DNA of 64,000 nucleotides from Lentzea sp. NBRC 102530 (GTDB lineage Bacteria > Actinomycetota > Actinomycetes > Mycobacteriales > Pseudonocardiaceae): contig NZ_BSTF01000015.1 of the NCBI RefSeq assembly GCF_030269365.1, positions 124,001-188,000 of the forward strand, read 5' to 3'. The position numbers were made by a program, and so were the translations under genes. Positions 22,910-30,533 of the stretch are shown here, in pieces (the first letter of the stretch is position 1; every line of letters starts with the position of its first letter). A model generated the notes under the pieces. It ran no database searches, was not told the origin of the DNA, and saw only the letters and a list, made by a program, of their open reading frames with translations.

Positions 22910-24128
22910 CCAGCACCACGGCGTCGGCCGACGGCAGGTCCAGCTGCGCGGGCACCGTCTCGCCGCGCAATGTCACGAGGCCCGGCGGGGGCGTCAGCAG
23001 CACGGACGTCTTCGTCGGGTTCACGGCCACCCACCCGCCCGAGTAGCGCCGGTTCCACACCCCGTTCGGCAGGCGGTTGGCCGTCTCGACCGCCTCGCCG
23101 AGCCGTGCGTCCTGGTAGATCGACCAGTACGGGTTCTTGTAGTCGGGTTGCGCGCGCGTCCAGCACGTGTGGGGGCTCGCGAGGAGCGCGGCCGAGGCGT
23201 ACCCGACGCGTTCTTCCTTGTCCGACTTGGTGTGCGTGATGAGCAGCAGCCACGACTCGCCGAGCGCGGCCTGCGCGCGCTGCTCCTTGAACTGGTTGCC
23301 CTGGAACGTGATCAGCTCACCGGTGCCGTCGTCGCCCTGCAGGCCGAAGTTCTCCTCCATCGCGCCCGCGTACCGCGAGTGCGCGGACCAGCGGCCGGGG
23401 GTGAGCTGCGACTCGGACACGTTGGGGATCAGCATCTTGCCGGACTTCTCCAGGGCGTCCCCGGTGAGCTGGAGCATGCCGTCGAGGCCGTCGCGCAGCA
23501 GCCGGTCCGTGCCCGCGGGGTCGGCGGTCCCCGCGATCACCCCGGACGAGTAGTACCTGAGCGAGCTGAAGTCGTTGTCCGCCAGCACGCCGTCCCAGCC
23601 CTCGCGCAGCACCTCGCTGACGACCGCGTCCGCCCAGGCCTTCTGGTAGGCCGGGTCCCACACCGTCATCTGCCAGTGCTTCGGGTAGCCGTCCCACTCG
23701 ATGCGCTGCCCGAGCGTGTTGATCGCGAACCACGACGGCTGCGTCTGTTCGGCCGCGTGGTACCCGACGCCGGTGGGCAGGTACTTCGCGTCCCGGTCGC
23801 CCTCGACCGCGCCGAAGTAGTTGCGGGTGCTGGAGAAGTCCTTGTAGACCAGGACCTTGACCTTGGGGTTCAGCTCGTGGAGCTTGCGCATGGCCGCCGT
23901 CTCCCACGCGTTGAGCACGACGACGTCGTAGTGCTTCGCGGCGGCCCTGATCTCCCACGGGTTGGGCGAGTCGCCGATCGCGTACCACCAGGCGCAGGGT
24001 GCGAGCGCCCTCGGCACCGGACCCGTGATGATCGGGTCCGACTCGGCGGCGCTGACCGCACATGCACTCGAAAGAAGTACAAGAGCGACAGCGGCGAATC
24101 GACGAATCAGCGATTTCTCCGGCAACAC
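22890..24128 (-). CDS. Secreted putative glycoside hydrolase (GHL-type TIM barrel)
   Basis: 412 residues. An N-terminal signal peptide ends in LLSSACAVSAAES; Cys23 could be a lipoprotein site, although the lipobox is imperfect, or cleavage could follow AVSA. The body reads as a TIM barrel of the putative glycoside hydrolase (GHL15-like) type: NPKVKVLVYKDFSSTRNYF, then EGWDGVLADND, where the Asp is a likely catalytic acid, and late NPYWSIYQDARLGEA. By analogy with PslG/PelA-type enzymes it may trim or release the locus polysaccharide. The GTG start lies inside the 3' end of the priming transferase gene. Confidence 0.75.
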   Translation of the reverse strand: MLPEKSLIRRFAAVALVLLSSACAVSAAESDPIITGPVPRALAPCAWWYAIGDSPNPWEIRAAAKHYDVVVLNAWETAAMRKLHELNPKVKVLVYKDFSSTRNYFGAVEGDRDAKYLPTGVGYHAAEQTQPSWFAINTLGQRIEWDGYPKHWQMTVWDPAYQKAWADAVVSEVLREGWDGVLADNDFSSLRYYSSGVIAGTADPAGTDRLLRDGLDGMLQLTGDALEKSGKMLIPNVSESQLTPGRWSAHSRYAGAMEENFGLQGDDGTGELITFQGNQFKEQRAQAALGESWLLLITHTKSDKEERVGYASAALLASPHTCWTRAQPDYKNPYWSIYQDARLGEAVETANRLPNGVWNRRYSGGWVAVNPTKTSVLLTPPPGLVTLRGETVPAQLDLPSADAVVLVNGPKR

Positions 24129-25549
24129 AACTCACCCGCCGTCATGAGTAGAATCCGCAGGTCCAACCACAACGACCAATTCGCGATGTAGTAGTTGTCG
24201 TATCGAGACCTGTCTGCGATGGAAGTGTCGCCCCGCAGACCGTGCACCTGGGCAAGTCCAGTCAAGCCGGTCGGAACGCGATGGCGCGCCCAATATAGCT
24301 CGTGAATAGCGGAAAACTCGCGAACGAAACCGGGACGCTCCGGGCGTGGCCCGACGACGCACATGTCGCCGCGCAGGACGTTCCACAGCTGGGGCAGCTC
24401 GTCCAGGGACGTGCGGCGCAGGAACCGGCCGACGGGGCCGACCCGTGAGTCGCCGACGACGGACCACTTGACCTGCGAGTCATCCTCGCCGGTCTGCCGC
24501 ACGCTGCGGATCTTGTAGAGCGTGAACGTGCGGTCGTCCATGCCGACGCGGACCTGGCGGAAGAACAGCGGGCGGCCGCTCTCGACCAGCACCGCGAGCG
24601 CGCACAGCCCGATCACCGGTGCCAGCACGACCAGCGCGACCGCGGCCAGCAGCAGGTCGGCGGCGCGCTTGATCCACCAGGTGGGCCTGCTGGTCGGGGC
24701 CGTGCCGAGGCGCATCAGCGGGTAGCTGCGCAGCCGTTCGATGCCGGGACCGTCCGGGTGCAGCTCGTACATCCGCGGCACGACCAGGGTGGAGCAGCCG
24801 AGCCGGTGCGCGGTGATCGCGGCCTCGACCAGCGGTGAGTCCTTCGTGTGCGAGAACGCGAGCACGACGGTGCCCGCCTTGAGCCGCACGATCGCGTCGG
24901 CGAGGTCGCCGTCGACCACCTCCAGCAGTGGCGGGCGGCGGTCCGGGTCGGGGCCGGAGTCGGCGAACGCGACGGGCCGCAGGCCGAACTGGGGGTGCTC
25001 CAGCATGGTCTTCGCGAGGTTCACGCCGACCTCGCCCGCGCCGACGATGATGGTCCGGTCGCAGCGGTCGAACCGCCGCCGGCACCACCGGCCGAACGCG
25101 AACACGCCCCACCGGACGGGCTCGATGACCAGCGCGAACTCGATCATCGCCCACTGCACCTCGGCCAGCCGGCCGGGGTCGGCACCGCTGATCAGGCCCA
25201 GTCCGGACAGCAGCGCGAACGCCAGCGCCGTGCTCGCCGCGGACCGGGGCAGGTCCTGCAGCCAGGACAGCCACAGCCGCCGCCGGTAGAGCCGCCAGGC
25301 TCCCCTGATCGTGAACACCGTCGCCACGGTCGCGCCGCTCCAGGCCCAGCCCAGGTCGTGCCGCACGCACAGCACGGCGAGCGCCACGCCGTCGGCGAGG
25401 GCGAGCAGGACCGCGACCGCGTTCACCCGGCTGAGGAGGTCCCGGCCCACCGAGGACGGCTTGAGGGGCCGCTGCGCGGGGCGCCGGAGATCAGCCTCGT
25501 GCTCGTCGAGCGGGTCTGCGGGAACGGCAACCGCCGAGAATCGCCTCAT
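24107..25549 (-). CDS. Priming polyprenyl-phosphate glycosylphosphotransferase
   Basis: 480 residues. N-terminal membrane helices and a CoA-binding-like domain (TIIVGAGEVGVNLAK) precede a C-terminal bacterial sugar transferase domain: WWIKRAADLLLAAVALVVLA, then TLYKIRSVR, RRTSLDELPQLWNVLRGDM, VGPRPERP and RHRVPTGLTGLAQVHGLRG. It transfers a sugar-1-phosphate to undecaprenyl phosphate, the first step of the repeat unit. A weak ribosome site precedes ATG 25549. It overlaps the secreted hydrolase by 22 bases, so the two are cotranscribed. Confidence 0.92.
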   Translation of the reverse strand: MRRFSAVAVPADPLDEHEADLRRPAQRPLKPSSVGRDLLSRVNAVAVLLALADGVALAVLCVRHDLGWAWSGATVATVFTIRGAWRLYRRRLWLSWLQDLPRSAASTALAFALLSGLGLISGADPGRLAEVQWAMIEFALVIEPVRWGVFAFGRWCRRRFDRCDRTIIVGAGEVGVNLAKTMLEHPQFGLRPVAFADSGPDPDRRPPLLEVVDGDLADAIVRLKAGTVVLAFSHTKDSPLVEAAITAHRLGCSTLVVPRMYELHPDGPGIERLRSYPLMRLGTAPTSRPTWWIKRAADLLLAAVALVVLAPVIGLCALAVLVESGRPLFFRQVRVGMDDRTFTLYKIRSVRQTGEDDSQVKWSVVGDSRVGPVGRFLRRTSLDELPQLWNVLRGDMCVVGPRPERPGFVREFSAIHELYWARHRVPTGLTGLAQVHGLRGDTSIADRSRYDNYYIANWSLWLDLRILLMTAGELCCRRNR

Positions 25550-25760
25550 GGAAGATCATCCGATCGAAGGAGTTGTGGTCGCAGGTGCGCACGAAAGAGT
25601 GAATGAACAGCGAGAAATCATCTCTTCGGGTATCAAATTTCCCTCTTCAGTGGCACTTGTGTACGCGGTCGGTGAGGTTTCGACGTTGTTCCTGCCCTGA
25701 ACTCACCCAGGGCCCGCCTCAAAGCTTTAGCACGCCGTGTCAATAATTCACGCCACCAAC
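25550..25760. other. Promoter region of the priming transferase, no gene seen
   Basis: About 210 bases, distinctly richer in A and T than the flanks. It contains CGAAGGAGTTG and CGAAAGAGTG, which loosely resemble the CTCGAAAGAGTTG repeats at 12483, but no open frame with coding character. Confidence 0.4.
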
Positions 25761-25927
25761 CTAGTGGTGTGACTCGGAACGTTGGCGAGGGAATCGGCAT
25801 TCAGCAGGGCGCCTCGCGGCACCGCCCCCACGCCCCCGTACCACCAGTACGAGGACGTGGGGGCGGCACCGCGACGCACCCGTCTGACCGCGAATTCCCC
25901 CGGCAACGTTGCGAGCCACACCACTAG
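25761..25927. repeat. 167-bp imperfect inverted repeat
   Basis: The left arm starts CTAGTGGTGTGACTCGGAAC and the right arm ends with the complement of CTAGTGGTGTGGCTCGCAAC. About 75 bases on each side pair with roughly four matches in five, including AACGTTG, GGGAAT and CACCGCCCCCACG blocks, and the centre holds GTAC-CACC-AGTAC. No open frame is supported. It lies between divergent genes, is compact, and its ends look defined, so a MITE-like element or a large regulatory cruciform are both possible. Confidence 0.7.
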
Positions 25928-25948
25928 CCACCGAAGAGGGGGCATTGA

Positions 25949-26773
25949 GTGAGAGTCGACGAACACGGGATCCGGCATTCGGCCGGAGACTCGGTCGCGA
26001 TCGTGCAGAAGCCGATCCGCACGTGCGGCGACGTCCACGTCGTCCTCCCGGCCTACAACGAGGCGGAAGCGCTGCCGTCGCTGCTGGCGCGCATCGCCGG
26101 CTCGGACCTCGCGGACCGGATCACGGTGTGGGTGGTCGACGACGGCTCGTCCGACGGCACCGGCGACTGCGTCGGGCAGACCCGCGGCATCGACGCCCGG
26201 CTGGTGAGCCACCCGGTGAACCTCGGCCTGGGCCAGGCCGTCCAATCAGGACTGAGGGCGGTGCTCGCCGAGGCGGAGCCCGACGACGTGCTGATCGTCA
26301 TGGACGCCGACGACACGCACGACCCCGGGGTGTTCCCGAAGATGCTGGCCGAGATCAAGGCCGGCGCGGACGTCGTGATCTGCTCCCGGTTCGTCTCCGG
26401 CGGCGACGACTCGACGGCACCGCAGTGGCGCCGGCTGCTCAGCCGCGGCGCCCGCGTCGTGTTCGGCAAGGTCCTGCACTTCGACGGCGTGCGCGACTTC
26501 ACCAGTGGCTTCCGCGCGTACCGGGTGAGCCTGCTCAGCCGCGCCACCGCGCACTACGGCGAGCGGCTGGTCGAGGAACGCGGCTTCGCCTGCATGGTCG
26601 AGCTCCTGCTGAAGCTGCGGCACTGCGGCCCGATCGTCAGCGAGATCCCGCTGCACCTGCGCTACGACCGCAAGCCCGGCGCCAGCAAGCTCCGGCTCGG
26701 TCGCACGCTCAAGCAGTACCTGCTCCTGCTCACGCGTGACCGCCTCGCGCCCGTTCCGTTCCGGAAGCTCTGA
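25949..26773 (+). CDS. Glycosyltransferase family 2 (dolichol-phosphate-mannose-synthase-like)
   Basis: 274 residues with a GT-A fold: VHVVLPAYNEAEALPSLLAR, VWVVDDGSSDGTGD, NLGLGQAVQSGLRA, and the metal-binding DADDTHDP. SGFRAYRVSLLSRA is typical of DPM1-like enzymes. There are no C-terminal membrane helices. It would make a polyprenyl-phosphate sugar, a likely donor for the GT87-like enzyme in this locus (inference). GTG start after AGAGGGGG. It begins an operon with the FAD oxidoreductase and lysyl oxidase. Confidence 0.88.
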   Translation: MRVDEHGIRHSAGDSVAIVQKPIRTCGDVHVVLPAYNEAEALPSLLARIAGSDLADRITVWVVDDGSSDGTGDCVGQTRGIDARLVSHPVNLGLGQAVQSGLRAVLAEAEPDDVLIVMDADDTHDPGVFPKMLAEIKAGADVVICSRFVSGGDDSTAPQWRRLLSRGARVVFGKVLHFDGVRDFTSGFRAYRVSLLSRATAHYGERLVEERGFACMVELLLKLRHCGPIVSEIPLHLRYDRKPGASKLRLGRTLKQYLLLLTRDRLAPVPFRKL

Positions 26774-28107
26774 TGCCCCAGCGCGTTGTCGTCATCGGCG
26801 GGGGCGTCTGCGGCCTCGCCACCGCCCACCGCCTCGCCCGCGAGGGCCTGGCCGTGACGCTGCTCGAGGCGAGCGACCAGCTCGGCGGGCTCGGCACGTT
26901 CTTCGAGTCGCAGGGCCGGTCGGTGGAACGCTTCTACCACTGCGTGATGCCGACCGACGACGCGTTGCTCGCGTTGCTGGACGAGGTGGGGCTGCGCGAG
27001 AGCGTCGGCTGGCAGCCCACCTCGATGGGCATGATCGTCGGGGGCGAGCACCGCTCGTTCAACTCCGCGCTCGACCTGCTGCGGTTCCGGCCGCTGAGCC
27101 TCGTCAACCGGATCCGCTTCGGCGTGGTCTCGTTGCTGCTGCGGCGGCTGGGCAAGGGCAAGGACCTCGACCGGCTGCGCACCGAGGACTGGTTGCGCGG
27201 CCTGTACGGCGACAAGATCTGGGACCTGCTGCTGGCCCCGATGTTCGGCGCCAAGTTCGGCTCCGCGTTCGGCGACGTGCCCGCGCTGTACCTGTGGCAG
27301 CGCCTGGGCCGCGAGAGCAACGAGTCGGTGCGCGGCTACCCCGCGGGCGGCTACCAGAGCGTCATCGAGGCGCTGAGGGCGTCCATCGAGGCGCACGGCG
27401 GCGAGGTCCGCGTCGAAGCCCCCGTCGGCCGGGTGGAGGCCGACGAGCACCGGGTGGTCGTGACGCTCGCGGACGGCGAGACGATCGAGGCGGACCACGC
27501 GGTGTCGACCGTGCCGCTGCCGGCGTTGCGCGCCATCGCGGACAGCGACCTCGCGCCGTTGCTGCCCGAGGTGCGGCTGCCGTACCAGGGCGTCGTCAAC
27601 ACGCTCTTCTTCCTGCGCAAGCCGTTGTCCGGGCACTACTGGGCGCCGGTGATCCGTTCCGGCACCGACTTCGACGGCGTGATCGAGATGACGCCGCTGA
27701 CGGGCTCGGAACGCTACGGCGACCGGCACCTCGTGTACGTCATGCACTACACGGACCGCGAGTCGGCGCTGTATCGCGAGGACCCGGACAGCATCGCCCG
27801 CCGGTGGACCGAGCAGCTTCTGAGCGTCCACAAGGGACTGACGGCCGCCGACGTCGACGAGGTCCGGGTGTTCAAGGCACCGTTCGTCGAGCCGGTGTAC
27901 CCGTTGGGGTACCTGGAGAAGCGGCCTGCCGTCGAGGTCGCCGGCACGCGCCTGCTGCTCGCCACCACCGCCCACGTCTACCCGAACGTCACGAGCTGGA
28001 ACTCGAGCGTCGAGCTGTCCGGCTCGGTGACGGACACCCTCCTGCGCACCGCCAGGAGCACCCCGACCCAGGAGAACACCGCATGGTCAGCAGAATCGGC
28101 GCGGTGA
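26773..28107 (+). CDS. FAD-dependent NAD(P)-binding amine-oxidase-like oxidoreductase
   Basis: 444 residues. The N-terminal dinucleotide fold is RVVVIGGGVCGLATAHRLAREGLAVTLLEA, followed by the LGGLGTFFE second flavin motif. VSTVPLPALRAIA lies in the middle, and a C-terminal region with HVYPNVTSWNSSV contacts the flavin. The family (amine oxidase/protoporphyrinogen oxidase/UDP-galactopyranose mutase superfamily) often sits beside DPM1-like transferases in surface-glycan loci, suggesting a sugar or lipid carrier substrate. TGATG overlap with the GT2 gene shows coupling. Confidence 0.85.
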   Translation: MPQRVVVIGGGVCGLATAHRLAREGLAVTLLEASDQLGGLGTFFESQGRSVERFYHCVMPTDDALLALLDEVGLRESVGWQPTSMGMIVGGEHRSFNSALDLLRFRPLSLVNRIRFGVVSLLLRRLGKGKDLDRLRTEDWLRGLYGDKIWDLLLAPMFGAKFGSAFGDVPALYLWQRLGRESNESVRGYPAGGYQSVIEALRASIEAHGGEVRVEAPVGRVEADEHRVVVTLADGETIEADHAVSTVPLPALRAIADSDLAPLLPEVRLPYQGVVNTLFFLRKPLSGHYWAPVIRSGTDFDGVIEMTPLTGSERYGDRHLVYVMHYTDRESALYREDPDSIARRWTEQLLSVHKGLTAADVDEVRVFKAPFVEPVYPLGYLEKRPAVEVAGTRLLLATTAHVYPNVTSWNSSVELSGSVTDTLLRTARSTPTQENTAWSAESAR

Positions 28108-29039
28108 TCGCAGCACTGACGATCACCGCGGCCACCCTCGTCTCCTCGCAAACCGTGCAGGCCGACCCCGCACCGTTGCTGCCGGACCTCCGCCAGGCGC
28201 CGATCGGCTGCCCCGGCGGGTGGGACGGCTCCCCGCTCGCCTGCTGGGCGTGGGACGTCTGTCTCGTCGAGGACGCCTCGTCACCCCGGGGCCAGTGCAT
28301 GCACCGCGGCGGCACCGCCCAGGCCGTCCGGCTGCGGTTCACCACCTCGATCGACAACGTCGGCGACGGCCCGTTGCTCCTGCACGCGCACCGCGACAGC
28401 ACCGCCACCCCGACGATGAACGTGCGCCAGGCGATCCAGTCCGGCGTGGACGGGTCCATCGCCGGGACGTTCAACGAGGCCCGGCGCGAGACGAGGTCCA
28501 GCGCGTACTACGAGCCGGCGGAGTCGCACGAGCACTGGCACCTGCTGAACTTCGAGTACTTCCAGCTGCGCACCCCGGACGGCGGCGTGGTCGTGACCGA
28601 CCGCAAGAACGGGTTCTGCATCGGCGACCGCTACGGGGTGTCCGACGACCTCGCGCACCGGCCGGTCGATCCGGACACTCCCGAGGGGAGGCTCGCGCAG
28701 CGGCTGGACGGCCACATGTGCGGCCACCACGACACGTCCGCGTTGGACGTCATGTTCGGGATCTCCGTGGGATCCGGTGACGACTACAAGCACGACGTCG
28801 ATTTCCAGTGGCTCGACCTGAGCCGCGTGGAGTCCGGGATCTACGACGTCGTGAACGTCGTGAACTCCGACCGCGCGTTGCTGGAGAAGGACTACGACAA
28901 CAACGCGTCCTCGATCGCGATCTCCGTGCAGTGGCCGGGCGGCGCGGCGTCCCCTCCGGACACGATCACCGCGGCACCGTCCGTGCGGATGATCCGGAGT
29001 TGTCCCGGCAAAGCGCGGTGCGCCAAGACGCACAACTGA
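28083..29039 (+). CDS. Secreted lysyl-oxidase-family copper protein
   Basis: 318 residues with a signal peptide of about 27 residues (VIAALTITAATLVSSQTVQA). The copper-binding HEHWH motif of lysyl oxidases is at about 149-153, with HWHLLNFEYFQLRTPDG downstream, a Cys-rich region (GQCMHRGG, NGFCIGDRYG, HMCGHHDTSALD) and a second conserved block YDVVNVVNSDRALLEKDYDN. Bacterial members oxidise primary amines outside the cell. The start overlaps the FAD oxidoreductase by 25 bases, linking it to the polysaccharide locus. A strong terminator follows. Confidence 0.88.
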   Translation: MVSRIGAVIAALTITAATLVSSQTVQADPAPLLPDLRQAPIGCPGGWDGSPLACWAWDVCLVEDASSPRGQCMHRGGTAQAVRLRFTTSIDNVGDGPLLLHAHRDSTATPTMNVRQAIQSGVDGSIAGTFNEARRETRSSAYYEPAESHEHWHLLNFEYFQLRTPDGGVVVTDRKNGFCIGDRYGVSDDLAHRPVDPDTPEGRLAQRLDGHMCGHHDTSALDVMFGISVGSGDDYKHDVDFQWLDLSRVESGIYDVVNVVNSDRALLEKDYDNNASSIAISVQWPGGAASPPDTITAAPSVRMIRSCPGKARCAKTHN

Positions 29040-29062
29040 GAAGTTTCGAAACAACCCGAATG

Positions 29063-29098
29063 GGGGTGTCCGCACTGGCGGACACCCCGTTTTCTTTT
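29063..29098 (+). terminator. Rho-independent terminator after lysyl oxidase gene
   Basis: GGGGTGTCCGC pairs with GCGGACACCCC around an ACTG loop (11-bp stem), followed by GTTTTCTTTTG. It lies 24 bases after the stop and ends the polysaccharide-associated operon. Confidence 0.9.
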
Positions 29099-29411
29099 GT
29101 ACCGGGACAAACGGGCGCGACCCGGTCGCAATACCACGACGTGTGCGTTTGGCACAAACCTTACTCTGTGATGCCGATACACCGAACGCATAGCACACCC
29201 GTACAGGCGTGCGCAATTGCACGCAACGCCACTCGCAAACGCTCAAGTCAATAGTCCGAGTGGTGCAATCTTCATCACAGCGCAGAGTGTCGCATGCAAC
29301 CCCCTTGGCTCTTGACCAGGGCATGTGGCGGGTTGAGAGAATTCACTTCGCGATTCCACCCCGTCAGGGATCGCAAAAGACTGATTCCCGGCCGATCAGG
29401 AGTGCCCCATC
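29099..29411 (+). promoter_or_regulatory. Promoter region of the prenyl-indole operon
   Basis: About 310 bases without a supported gene, of lower GC than the surroundings. It must hold the promoter of the prenyltransferase-tryptophanase pair. I do not see a strong palindrome or an unambiguous -35/-10 pair. Short GCGTGCGCAATTGCACGC-like symmetry near 29206-29224 could be a regulator site. Confidence 0.4.
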
Positions 29412-30506
29412 TTGAGCGCGCCAGTCGTATCGTTGCACGATTTCGCCATTGGACAACTACACAACCTCCTGCGCGCGGTCGGTTTAGCGGACTCCACCAA
29501 AGCCGCGACAAAACTGCTGGGTGAGGCATTGGGACCCGGTAGCCGACTCCCGCTCTCCGCAGTTCCTCATTGGCCCTCATTCGTGGCGGACGACCACTCC
29601 CCGGTCGAATTCTCGGTGGCTTTGGCCCGAAACGAACGCCCGACCGTGCGGATGATCGTGGAATCGATCGCCGAGAAGCCCGGCAAGCAGGCGAACGTCG
29701 GTGTCGCGCTCAAGGTGCTCGACGAGCTCACGAGCAAGCACGGGCTGCGCCGCGACAAGCTCGACACCGTCCGCGACCTGTTCCTGCCCGACGACCCCCA
29801 GGGCGCGTTCGCGCTCTGGTACGCGCTGATCGTCGGCCCGGCGGCACCGCCCGGGGTCAAGGTCTACCTCAACCCCGACGCGCAGGGCCGCGACCGCGCC
29901 ACCGGCCTCGTCGCGGAAGCGCTCTCGCGGCTCGGGCTGAACTCGGCACTCCCGGCGATCACCGAACACGGACTGCGCCGCCCCGGCCTCGACCGGTTCT
30001 CCTTCTTCGCGCTCGACCTCGTGGACGAGGACCACGCCCGCGTGAAGACCTACGTCTCGCACGACGACGCGATGGTCACGGACGTGGTGGGCGCGGCGGC
30101 AGCTGTCCCCGACGTCGACCAGGGCCTGCTGGCGGACGTCTGCGCGCTCGCCTGCGGCGGCACCGGCCCGTTCCCCCGCCGCCCGCTGATGTCGAGCTAC
30201 ACCTTCCTGTCCGGCGACACGGACTCCCCGAGCGGTTACTCCCTCTACATCCCGGTGCGCGACTACGTCCAGGACGACCTGGAGGCCTGCGAACGGGTGC
30301 TGGCGATCATGGCCCGCTGTGGACTCGACACCACGCCGTTCGTGATGGCGCTGGCGAGCCTCGTGCGCCGGCCGCTGGGCGAGGGCGTCGGCCTGATCGC
30401 CCACGTCTCGTTGCGCCTGGGCAAACCCAAGCCCGGGGTCTCCGTCTACCTGTCCTCGGAGGCGTACGACGTCACGCCACCCCGCAGTCGAGCACTGCTC
30501 GTGTAA
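29412..30506 (+). CDS. Indole (tryptophan) prenyltransferase, DMATS/ABBA family
   Basis: 364 residues, the length of actinobacterial tryptophan dimethylallyltransferases. Recognisable features are VEFSVALARNERPTVRMIVE near residue 60, FALWYALIVGP and PGVKVYLNPDAQGRDRA, PSGYSLYIPVRDYV, and LIAHVSLRLGKPKPGVSVYL at the C-terminus, repeating the alpha-beta units of the PT barrel. It adds a dimethylallyl group to the tryptophan indole ring. The start is TTG 29412. Residue 25 is encoded by TTA (29484-29486), a bldA-dependent codon in actinomycetes, and the first about 200 bases use unusually AT-rich codons. The tryptophanase gene follows after 27 bases, as in the iptA/iptB-type 6-dimethylallylindole pathway of Streptomyces. 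Confidence 0.88.
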   Translation: MSAPVVSLHDFAIGQLHNLLRAVGLADSTKAATKLLGEALGPGSRLPLSAVPHWPSFVADDHSPVEFSVALARNERPTVRMIVESIAEKPGKQANVGVALKVLDELTSKHGLRRDKLDTVRDLFLPDDPQGAFALWYALIVGPAAPPGVKVYLNPDAQGRDRATGLVAEALSRLGLNSALPAITEHGLRRPGLDRFSFFALDLVDEDHARVKTYVSHDDAMVTDVVGAAAAVPDVDQGLLADVCALACGGTGPFPRRPLMSSYTFLSGDTDSPSGYSLYIPVRDYVQDDLEACERVLAIMARCGLDTTPFVMALASLVRRPLGEGVGLIAHVSLRLGKPKPGVSVYLSSEAYDVTPPRSRALLV

Positions 30507-30533
30507 CCGCACCACCGAAGAAAGGCCGCCGCC

